Below are positions 32,301 to 44,300 of a DNA stretch of 64,000 nt, piece by piece (position 1 is the stretch's first letter; each line of letters begins with the position of its first letter). The notes below the pieces were generated by a model that was given only the letters and a program-made list of their open reading frames with translations, did no database searches and was not told the DNA's origin. Source of the DNA: Chionis minor (Eukaryota; Chordata; Aves; Charadriiformes; Chionididae); contig VZSF01001097.1 in assembly GCA_013398295.1 (NCBI GenBank), positions 1 to 64,000 on the forward strand, read 5' to 3'. A program made the translations under genes and the position numbers.

Positions 32301-35300
32301 AGCGGTTCCCTTCGCTGTAGCTGAGCGTGGTGCACGTCCAGTGAACCTCAGAGCCAAAACGATGGCTGTGATGCCACTGGATGGCTGCAGAGAGAGGCCC
32401 CTCATCTCCTGGGATGCTCCCTCTTTGCGTTATGGGCACTGTGTGCAAAATACTTACATATATACTTTATTGTGGCAGCCAAATTTCTTCTCTTTTGCCT
32501 GAGTGATGATAGAGGAGGAGTTGCACAAAGAAAGCTCTTTTGGGGCACTGCAGCAAGAGGGTTTTACTCAGTCTAGAGTCTCACGACTGCACCGCCTGTT
32601 TCTAAGCTCTCGGGACCTTGGTCTTGTTAACGGGCTGCAGCCAGCAGCATGCGAATCTGCTCGAGTGTCTGAACTTGAACTCCAGTCATCCAGGAGTAGG
32701 CCACAGGTTTGGATTTGATGTTTCAGGCATCTTTCTCTGGTTTTATCGTGCCACTGCATTTTTTGCTGGCAAGGAAGGGAAGACCTGTAGATCCAAGCGC
32801 CTCTCTGAATTGCATCCTGTGTTCCTGTTGATACAGAGATGTTAATGTGAGTATGACCTAACCGCTTGTAAACGAGAAAGTGAAGAAACGGAACTCAAAT
32901 TCTGTAAGGCACTGAAGCTCTTCCATCAAGGAAAACAGCAAATCTATCTTCTTTTTGTTTTCTTGATACTTTGGGTATTTGTTTTAGTATCCTTCAGATA
33001 CTTGACATGTGCAGTTTCTTGCTATTTCCAATTATTAATATAATTTGATTTACCCCCTGTGTAGGTTACAGTCCTTCACTTCAGAGGCATTTGGAAGTCT
33101 TTCTTTTTCCTTACCTAAGTGTCATTTAATTATCTTTGCCTTCCGAATCCGTTCTAAAGCTGTGTTTTATCTAGACCAGACTTACTGACCAGAAACATTT
33201 TTCCCCTCTAAAACCCAAGCAGTTAATTTGCTGTTTCTGAATGTTAAGGTACCTCTCTATCTGGATAGATTTGTTGAGAATACTCACTGCAGAATCTGCA
33301 GTTTCACGTGGTGCTGGTCCATTCCAGACCTGACGTGCAGAGGCGAGGAACGGAGAGCCTCTCCCGTGAGAGGAGACTAGGGAGCTTGGCTCGCTCAGCC
33401 TCGGAGATAAGCCTGTCCCCTTGTTTGAGCTGCATTAACCTGAGGTTTTGTTGTTTCCATTTCCATTATGCATTTTGCTTTTCTTCTCTTGTCAACTGAT
33501 GAAAATTACTGTTTTTCTGGGTAATGCTGTGTTTAAATATCACAGGTCTAAAAAAAGAAAAATTAAATCCATGTCATGATCTGTCCAGTAATGCACTGCG
33601 AAAGGTAATGTGGTTTGACTGCAGTGCCGGATCTGAATATTAAATGCAGGTGTTTACGCGTTATCTGTGACTACGTTTAGTCACGCATGCAGTTTGTTCT
33701 TCAAACAAAAGAAGGATGTGATCACTGCACTGGAGGGAGCTTGCGCTCCAATGAATTCCCACTAGTGAGCAGTCCTTGACGCGATGGTCTGAGCCCTTTG
33801 AGCTGACCTCCACCGTCCCGAAGTGAAGAGACGCCAGTCCAGCCTTCCCTGGAAGCAGCTGCTTCTGAAACCTTTGGTAGTCGCTAGACGGGGGAGTGGG
33901 GTGGACGGATGAGGAGGCAGAATGGTGAGGGGGTGGATGGATGAGGAGGCGGGTGGGTGAGGACGTCCACGCAGCGCCTCTACGCTGCTGTGTGTGCAGC
34001 TGGCTGACTCTGCAGGATGCTTCCCTTCCTTTGGGGGTGGCTTCCGGCTCTACAGGCGTGATGGGCCAGGTGGTAGTTAGGTATTATCGTACTGCTTCTT
34101 CCCCGCACAGTCTCTCTCATATGCCTCAGCTGTGAAGTAGCTCCTTCAGCTTCCCTGCATTTCCTCCGGTGCATCGAGACTGGAATGTCATCTTGACTCG
34201 GGACAGGCTGTGATATGTCAGAGCCGGACCCCAGGCAGGATGACAGTGTCCTCTCCTGTGACATACTCCTTAGCTGGTATTTGTATTCCTCCTCAGTTGG
34301 AGCGATGTGGACACGCTGTGTTGTCTGTGGTGTGCGTATTACGTGCAGTCTGACAGTGTTCCCCCTCAGGGTACTCAGGTACTCGGTGGACTTGACGCCA
34401 GCGATATTAGCCTGTCTGGTGGTTTTGAGGACGTGAGACCAGAATTCCTGACATTTTTATCTCAGAGACGTTTTAAAGAGTGTGGGGATTTTAAGTCTCA
34501 TTCAAAGAGTTGCTGACCTGGTGCCCTAAGTATCATTGAACTGCTTGTGCCCCATTTGTCTCGTTGCGGCACATCTCTCTCGTGTTGTGTGCTCTTGCTT
34601 TCAAGCTCCTGAAGTGTCTGCGCACATCACGACTGCACAAGCGTTTATTGTTCTCAGAAGCCAAGTGGAGGAAAACTGTCACGCACAAGTGCTTTTCAAG
34701 CAGCTGCGCTTTAGGCTTTCATTCCGCAGTCCAGAGGAGACCTGATGTGGAGGCCCCGTGTCCATGCATTGCAGTTTCCTTTCGCATAGCCCTGGGGCAC
34801 CTAGGCTTGGATAATCATCAGTGTAAGAGGCTTTCTTCTTGGAAAATAAGTAGAGGGAAATGTTAGTTGGAATAGTCTGTATCAGTCGGTGTCTGTTCAC
34901 AGTAAAAGGACTGCCGAATTCTGAGAAGCAGAACGGTTCTTGGGTCCTGTGAACATTTTTAGAACCAATTCAGTATGTAACATGATTGCAGTTAATCTGC
35001 AAAATGCTTATTAAGATTGGACTTTCTATCAAACAATTTAAAAGTTACTTCCCAGCTTTAATTAGGTGTCAACACAGCTTCCTCAAGCAGATGAGTACTC
35101 CATTCATTTTGGAGGTGGCAGGCAATAGGAAAGCAATTCTGTGGCTGGATTTTCTGGAGCCACATCCTTAAGACCTTAAGTTTCAGGCTCTGTAAATGCG
35201 TGTAGGAATACAATCAAATAGCTTCAGCTGAAATCAAAGCTGGCAGTGGAAAACCAGGAAGCCGCTGAACATGAACACGGCTGGTGACTGCTGAAGACCA

Positions 35301-38300
35301 GATCCCTGGGATGTTTCAGGGACAGACAGGTGGTGTGTTTGAGTTGCAGGAGTGCCTGGTAGCGCTGGTTAGGAATCTAAGCTACTAACATACGTAAGGG
35401 TTAACCGCAAAAATGTGGTTAGTTGTGGGACTGTTTTCTTCATTGGTCTTACATGACTTGTTATCCCATTTTGCACAAGGTTAATTGTGTTTGAAAGAGA
35501 AGATCTAATTAGGAGCCAATGACTGCATGATGCTGGAGCTTGTGTTCTGTTTTTTCTCGTTCAGGACCTGAAATCCAAGCAATTACCAGAGTCACCAAAC
35601 GTCACTATTGCCAGCCTCAGGCAATGAAAAATCATGAGTCAGAAATCTTTTCCTTCGTGGCCCTAAATTACAAGACTGGATTAAGGTTTATGACAGGAAA
35701 AGAAAGTCAACCGAGGAACAGAAATGTATTTCTTAAATGCATTTCTTATCCAGAGAGTTTTATCCAGTGGCATGCATCAAGATGGTAAAGCTTTCAGAAG
35801 AACGTCAGATATCCACAGATTTGCAGTAAAATCATGGAAGGCAGCAATGTGGGAAACTCTTCCTTTGTATTTAAGGTGAAAAATAAGTTCCTGATAGAAG
35901 CCCTTTCTCTGCCTCCTGTTTAAATTACAGCAACAAAGTGTTAACAGATGAAAGGAACAGGACTTGGAGCTAGTCTGGACCTATTTTTTGGAGTGTCCTG
36001 AGTGTTCACATCAATTTCAGTTCCTTCCAGTTCCTCTGAAAATTAGCCCCATTAGGAAGAGATGCCTTATGATTTGGGGTTTTTAGGTGATTCCCCTGAG
36101 GCTTCTAAATAGCATAATGCTCCTAGGTTTGACCAAAAAAAAAAAATTGAATTTCCAATCTTTCTTTTTTGCTTAGCTCACAGAAACGTAGCTTATGAAG
36201 AAATAGATGTAAATAACCATTGTCCAACCAGAGAGTTTATTATTTTAGTTCTCCTGGCTTTCTACCCTTAGCATTGGTATTTTTTAAAATGTAGTTAATC
36301 TTCTATGGAAATGCAGGTTTCATAAACAAAATGCAAGCCTTCCTGTATTACTACTCCTATTTGGAAAACAAATGGAACATTTTCAGTGATGTATAATGCT
36401 CATAAAGTAGTTTACAGAGATTCTACCTAACTTCATAAACACGTCAGCCCAAAGAGAGTACCGGATAATCATAATTGGGGGGAGGCAAATATTTTTTCAC
36501 ACAAATTTAAAAGGTTTTTGATTGTGCTCCAAAGGTGACTGCTTTAAAGTAATGAGTGGTGTGCTGTAGAGGGAAAAAAAAAAGAGAGTGAATATTGGCT
36601 CTCATGTGAAATCAGTTTTTCAACTGCACGTTTTTTTGTTGGAGAAGTGAAATACAGTCTCTCATGCTTTTTAGACCACTCTGCTAAACATTTTACTTTA
36701 GTCCTGGGCCATCAAATTGGATCATATTCCATTATTTAGAGAAACCTCAGTAATTTTGATTTACCCTTAATACTGTTGAATGGAAACACTTCCATTTTCT
36801 GACGGTTATAGAGATCTTTGAAGCTTAGTGGTCAAGATTTTGAAGAGGAGCAGTCACCACCTTCCAGCTCTGATGTTTTCCAGCCTGAGCTATCTTTAGA
36901 GCCGAGGATTGTCCATTTAGGTTTTTTTTCTTTCCTGGGGATTTACTGAAAATATGATGTCTGTGTCCTGCCTGTGTGGCAGAGCAGAACACAATTAGCT
37001 TGAGCCCAGGCTAGCTCAACCATTAAACCACACAGCCTTGGATGTTCAGTTCCCAGTAACTGCTGGTTCAGTTCCCAGTAACCTTGCTTCCAGGGGGAAA
37101 GGGTACTTTCTGCTGATACGGATTCAAACCATCCAATTAACTATAAGTAGATTTTTCAAATTAAATCATTTTTTATAGTGTGTTTTCAACATTTCTTTAA
37201 CAGTGAGTCTCCTTTCACATGAAACCTCTAGAGTGAAATGGAAGGGTTTTTTGTGGTAGTCATCAAGTGCAGTTGTACTGATGGACTCTTCAAGGCAGGA
37301 CTGTCTCCCCCCGGGCAGTCGCACAGGTCCTAGCCCTGTGCAGGCCTGATAACAGATAACGTCTCTTTGTGCTGTTGGAAAATAAAAAGGCTTGGGTTCT
37401 TCCAGTACCTATTACCTTGGTATTTCCCATTGCATGGATTCCAAGTGATTTGCTACGTTATTGTTTAAGAAACATGAATAAAAGTAGTAGATACTTTAAA
37501 GGTGTTCATTTTGCAGCTTGAAACGACAATGAAATTAAATATGCAAACAGTTTGCCCTCCCAGTTGATCTAACATGGGGCATCTTGACTTCCCAGCTGAC
37601 CGGTCAGACTGAGAGCCACAGCAGAAATACAGTGCCTCTTTGCTCACCGAGATACCCATCTCTTAGCAATGCTGATGTTGTTCTAATATAATCATGGTAG
37701 GGCTGCTGTAAATAAGAATGGGTAATAAATATACCAGACTTGCAGTGAAGCTGCAAGCTTCAGATGTCCACAGTCTTGTGGCGAATTGAAAAGTGGATAT
37801 ATGCTAAAATAAAATACTGAAGTCATGCATCAGCAATGGAAGAAACAGGTCAGCACAGATAACTGGTGCATGTAACTATTAAGGGATGCCCAGTTACAAA
37901 GCATGAGTTGTACTTAACTACTGAGGCTTTACTTTGAGGTAGTAATTATAAAGAAAATATTTAAGTGGACTACTTATACTCTTGCCTCCTATTCTTCTGT
38001 TCTGTGAAGCAATTTGTTTGTTTCTTTGTGCTAAGGGTAATTCCTGTCTCGGTGACATATGAACTCTTGTATTGCAGAGGTTTATGTGCTCAACCCTGAC
38101 GATCAAGACTTGAATGCAGCTATCTTTCTGTCATTCACACCCCTGGCTATGATATTTAAATCACAGCACCAGAGATCTGAAGAAGATACCAGTTCAAAAT
38201 GCACCACTTTTTTTTAATTTTTTAGTGCTTTTTGTTCTGCTGGGCGAGGGAATCCTGCTGTCTGTGTGGCAGTGGTTGCTGCGTGCTTGGGTGTGATGAT

Positions 38301-41300
38301 GGTGCATTGAAGACCAGGTGAGGCAGGTGGGAGTGAGCGCTTGGCACAGCGCTCTACCTATGATCCTTCCCTGGTTTCCCGTGAGCGTACTTGGATTTGT
38401 CACATGAGGCCCCTGTTTGCAGTGCAGCTGTATCTGGAGAGTCTGCGGCCCTTGGCGTTTGAAGACAGAACATCAGATGGGGATTAAGACTTCAACATGT
38501 GCTTGATACTCGGTTTTCCTGTCTTCCACAAAGTGCACAAAGCGGTACTCTTTGGACAAAGGAGCAGATTTGGCTGTCTCCTCTGCAGTCATTTGCTTCT
38601 TAGCTAGTATGCAGGTCCAGCTGTTTATCTCATCTACTCGGTGTGTGTTTCTCAGTGACATAGCATGCTATAACTTGGTAATAAAATTGGTTTCAAACTG
38701 GGCAGATCTGTCATTAGCTAGGTAAAGCCACAGCAGCTGGAGATCGTGAGCATCTGATTGCTTCTTTATCATCCCCCTCTTTTCACTTGTTCTTATTTTC
38801 TTCAGCCTCATGAATTCAATTCCCTGTGCACAGTTTCCATGAAAACAAGGTATTTAGCTGCGGTATTTCTTCCTGTCTAAGGAAAATCTCATCTGCTAAA
38901 TAAACGCCATAAATAATCCTTCCACAGGTCCTGTCTTCTCTGCTTACCACCCTTCCAGCCCCATCCCTAGAGATCTCTTATTTCATGCTTCATTAAGTCA
39001 TGTCAAGATTTTCATAAAGGCAAAGAAGGAGAAAACCGAGCTTGTTCACCTGACCCTGCAAGAAGTAGCCTTTTTTAAAGTCATAAAAAAGTGACATTTT
39101 CCAAAGCTTGTTGGAGACCATGATTATTTGGACTGTAAATCAATAACATATCTGCACTTAATTAAATTCAGCTGTGGATACTGCAGGGGATGTTCCTCAA
39201 AACTGGCAGGAGTTAATGAATTTTTAGATGGCTGCTGTCAGCTGAACCATACAAGGGAATTACCTGAGCTGTGTTGATCTATTCCAAGGACAGTATTGCT
39301 CTTCCCATCTATACATAATGAGTATCTGCGTTTTTCTGTAGTCAGTTTTTGTATGTATTTATTATTGTAAGCATAGTGACAGTGGGTGGGCTCAGGATCA
39401 TATTGTGCCGTGTTTAGAAAGCGTACAGTAGTTATTTACCCCTGCACATGTGTATACAAGCTACCTGTTTGTACGCAGAACTGCCTGATGGCAGCACCGA
39501 GCTGTCACCACTCTGAGGGTGGGGAGCCCCTGGCCGGGGTTGCCCAGAGAAGCTGTGGCTGCCCCATCCATGCAGGTTCAAGGCCAGGTTGGGGCTGGGA
39601 GCAGCCTGGGCTAGTGGGAGGTGTCCCTGCCCAGGGCAGGGGAGTTGGAATGAGATGAGAGATGATTTCCAAGGTCTTTCTGATGTTATCAGTTCCTGCA
39701 GAAACAGCTAAATCTTCACCTCTTTTTGTGTCTTTGTAGAGTGTCAGATTCCAGAAAGGGAAAAATGGTTCATTTTCTTTAAAATAGGTAAATAACTTCA
39801 TTTTCCTGTCCCAGAGGTTCTTCTAACTATAACCCCTAAAATGTTTTGCGTGCTGTCTTTTTAGGCAGCAGTCTGAGCTCTGCATTCTGTAGTTTGCAAC
39901 TCCAGGGGCATTACCTATTTTTGGATTCTTAAAGTGGAGCTAAGGAGATGTCCTTAAATCCCTTGTATTTTCTCTCTGCAAAGCCATTAGAGCCCCACTG
40001 TCCAGGTCCTCATGTCTTTTAAAAGATTCTGCAGCTTGAGGCGATTCTTCTGCAAGTTTGTTCAGGATGCATTGGAGTCCTTTTTGAGTGAGCTTGGCTG
40101 CGAGTGCGAGTGCAGGAGGACGTGGCTGTGGGTGATGTGGAGAAGGTGCAATGAGACCGGTGCCTGCTTTTGGACACGCAGTAAGCAAAAAGCCCTCCTT
40201 GACTCTTCCAGGCAGCCGACCTCTTTAACTAACGTGCTGTGAGACTCCCGTGTTGCTTGCGGTGTTGGAGGGGTGTCATCCCGCTGTCCTACGCTACGGA
40301 GGTGACATCTGTACGGTCCCCTGGATTGGAACAGGAGAGCATCTGTGCTGCGAGATGTACTGCCCTGCTCGAACGCTTCATAGTTTAACTGGATAAAAGC
40401 CACTGCGTGTTTGCAAGCTAACTGGGCTGGGTCAGGTGTGAGCGTAAAGTCAGTTAGCTGGGTAATTCCCTTGTCCAAAGGTGCTTGGAGAGGCAAGTTG
40501 GAGACAGAGTGCTGTTACCCTCAGCCTGCGGGTGAGGCGGAGGAGAATGAAGTGACTTGAAGGTCGCAGAGGCTGGGACTCCAGCCTGAACCCGCACCTG
40601 AGGGTGCCTTACCCACAGAACTGGCCGTGGTGCACTGGCCGTTCATCCGGCAGCCAATTCCAGTGTCTCTCCCCTTGCAAATAACCACGACACGTGTATT
40701 ACAGTCGGTTGGGGACTGATGTTATGCCAAGTCCTTGTGATGAGAAATGTCACAATGGAATAATTAAATATTGGGGCTTTAGGGACAGTCACTGTGGAAA
40801 TTGCCCTCCATGGCAGCTGCAACATTTATTAATAATTAAACCTGTGCCTGCTGTGCTTTTCACTAAATTTGTTTCATTAATATTTTATTGTTTTAAAGAA
40901 AGAAAAAAAACAACAGAGAAGGTGGGAAGAGAGCCTGTTTCCTAAGCAGCAGCAATGCACTTCTTTGCAGTTATTTTTAAAGGCAGGTTGCTTCATTTAA
41001 GATTTGGAACCAATTATTGCTGCATTGCTTCAGGCATCCGGAAAGCTGCTTTTCTTTTTTCATTTTCTTTATTTCTAATTGAAAGACAGAGCGAAACAGT
41101 AGCTGGGTTAAGAGTTGTTGTGATGGTTGCTAGACAGGATCTGTGGCTGTGATGTGAAGAACATCCCCGTGCTGTCATCACTCTTTGTTCTTCCCGTGCC
41201 GCTCTACCTGGCCTTGCAAAACCCCGCGGGCAGCCAAGCAGTGCTGGCCCCCGCTGCTGCCGCTGTCGGACGCACAGATGATCCCTCTGCCTTTGAGTAG

Positions 41301-44300
41301 GAACAGCCTTGCTGGCAGAGGTGTCGCTGGCACGGGGCTCCCACTCGTGTACGCCCACGGGCATTGCCTCTGCCACCTCCAGATGTCCTCTGGGGGCAGT
41401 GGGTGGTTCCTGGTATAAGCTCAATGCTGAGAGGGGCCAAGCAGGGATGTGCCGGTGTGTCCTGGTCCTCCTTTCAGGGAATAGTGCCGTGTTTAGGCTT
41501 TTGTGCATAATATGGGTGAAAAAGCAAGGGGGTGGTTGTCTTCTGAGGCAGTAGTTCTGGTTGGGAAGTGTATCGGCGTGGGAAGCAGTGTCAGACTTGC
41601 TGCTCGGTCGCCTTGTTGGGTGCAATCAGGTTCATATCCTAAAAGAACAGGAGCCTGCAGAAGCTGAGGCCGTCGGCACTCTTCCTTTGTTGCCACACAG
41701 TAGCTCAGTTTTTCCTTCTCCCAGGCTACAACTCCTCTGGGTTCAGCCCGGACAGGACCCTCTTTGCAAAGAGCAGTCGGAATGGGAGGACAGTTATTCC
41801 AGGATAGCCCAGGGCCAGCCACAGCAACACCCTAACCACGGAGGGGTTACTGCTGTTCTCTTCTTGGGGGTTGGATGGAGAGGAGAAACACAGTGATTTG
41901 CTGTCCTCTCACAGGGGGACAAGGCTCCATAACCTTTCTTCTCTTCTTCTAGATAAATGCTGGTAAGTGTGGTGATCCTCAGTTCCTGATAAGTCTTTAA
42001 AAAGCACTGTTCTCTCACTACAAGAAGTGCGATAAACTTATATGTATTTTCTTACACTTTTTATCAGTCTTACCTATGTGTGTTTGGCTGCCTCTCAGTA
42101 TGTGTTTACACGGTGCTTGGTGCAATAGGACCTTAGTCTAATACAGAAAGTAATAACTCTTTTTTAAAAAAAAATTTAGGATACTCTGTTTATCCATCTG
42201 AACAGCAGTTTGTCGGTCCTGTTTAAAGTGAAACTGGAAGGTAATAAGCAATTAAATGAGGGATCACAAAGAAAGGTGAATCACACTATTTTTTTTGGAG
42301 AGATAGCGGGTGTAAAAGAGTGGGAATACCTTGTTGTACCACTCAGTGAGGTTTTATTTGGGCTACAGCAACATGGAAATAACATGGATGGGCCAGTATG
42401 TCTTCTGTCCACTTTCCAACACACCAGCAACTTTGTCCATTTGCCCTGGAAACAGAAGAGGGTGTGGGTTTGCAAAGCATGAGTGTTTGTGCTGAAGACG
42501 TCAATTGAATGCTGTGAATGCTCAAATATTCGTATTTATTTAAAAAAAAAAGAAAGAAAGAAAAGAAAAAAGAAAACCCAGCAGAACCCCCCCCCCCCCA
42601 AGTTCTTCATTATCAGTAAGTACATGAGACATGCTATTTCATTTATACCAGCTGTACTGCTTTCCACAGGGCTTGCCAATCTCCCAAGTTACTTGTTTAT
42701 TGGAGGATGGCTCTCTGTGTGTAGGGTTTTCCTGTGTTTATTTGAGTTGTCCCTGTTGTTCGAGTGTTGGAAGAAGCTGGTCATAGCACAGTGCATCACG
42801 ATCCTGTGCTTCTGGCATACTTGCCAGCAGCAGTTACATGACGTATTTCAGATTAGACAGCTTGAGGAGAGACTGTTAAGATAATACATGTTTCTTGTTT
42901 CATTTTAAGATTAAATTGGAGTTTCGGTTGCGGTGGTTCTCATATAGGTTGTGCAATAAGGGAATATATCAAATTTATTCCAAAGAATTTGCAGTCTAAA
43001 TAAACTTAGGACTAGGAAGGAGGAGAAGAGAGGATGTTCACTTCTCTATTTTGTGGAGAATGAATTCAGGGTATACAATTAGAAGACTTGGCTTTGCTAA
43101 CTCAGATTAGTTGTATCTCGATAAAAATTGTTAAAAATGAACAATCCGAAATCCCCAAGCCATCGGTATTTAATTCTGCTGGCTGTCTCATAGGGAAATT
43201 AGGACTTTCCATGGAAATTTTCCATGGAAATTTTCCATGGAAATATTCTGTCAGATTTTATCCAATGTTACTTAGCTTAAAAACATATCTGCCTTCACAG
43301 CTGAAAGCGAGATAGTGGCATGGTTATCCCACAGCGCATTTCCAATTTGTTTTTCTAGTGCTGTTTTCTGCACTCTAAGAGCAAATGGTTGTGCTTTCTG
43401 AACACGCATTAGGTTAATTTGTGTAGCGAATGATAGCAGGAAGCCAATTAGAGTTTTCTTTTTTCCAGTGTGATAAGATGCAAAATGTGAAGTTATTCAT
43501 ACCTCATAAATGCTTCTCTTAATTTTTTTGTTCATTCAGCAGGTCGTTCTTCAGTCTTGCAAAAGCAAAGAAACAGGCTAGCGGTGCTGGAGGTGAAGGG
43601 GACGTTTTTGCTAATGCTGTTCAGAATAGACAAATCCTGTGGTCCCCCGCCTGCCCTAGCTTCTAGGCTGGCTAAACGCAGGGGGGACTTAGGGTAGTTT
43701 TCAGGGACTGGGCAGCGAGGATGGGTCTTTTAGAGAAAGGCTTTCAGCTGTTCTGGGATTTGGAGGCCATTAAGTACAATGAGGAGGGGGAGTCTTCAAG
43801 AAATGCTCAGCACCTGACAGTATTGGGCTTGAAGCGCAACAGAATACCGCCTTCTTTCAAAATTAGCTGCTGAATCTTGGGAGAGAGGCGGTGTGTATCA
43901 GAGCAGATGGAGTACCATTTGTTACTTGTAACGAAAATTTGATGTGGCAATTCTAACTGCGATGTACCACAGGACTGCCTGCTGTCATTAAAGACCGGAG
44001 AGCATCGCTCAGAGCTGAACTCAAACCCTTCTGTAAGGGCTGGCATGCCGGCGTGGGTTTCAGCGAGTGCACACCTTGCAGATAAAGTTGTTTTTTTCCC
44101 CCTCCCTATGAATGAATCGGTCTGTTCTCCTTCATACCTTTTTATGGACAGTGTCGACTGGATGAGTCATCTGCAGTCTCGATTTAAAAGCTGATAGACA
44201 GGGAAGGCTTGCTTTTTATTTTGTTTTTTATTTGTATTTTTCCTGTTTCTTTTTCCTGCAGCAGTTTAAATGACAACTGGTGAGATTTCTGATGCACAGT

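Noticed and set aside
41014..41625. 203-codon minus-strand open frame in SGSM2 intron 2
   Set aside because: No recognisable domain and no supporting signals. Treated as chance.
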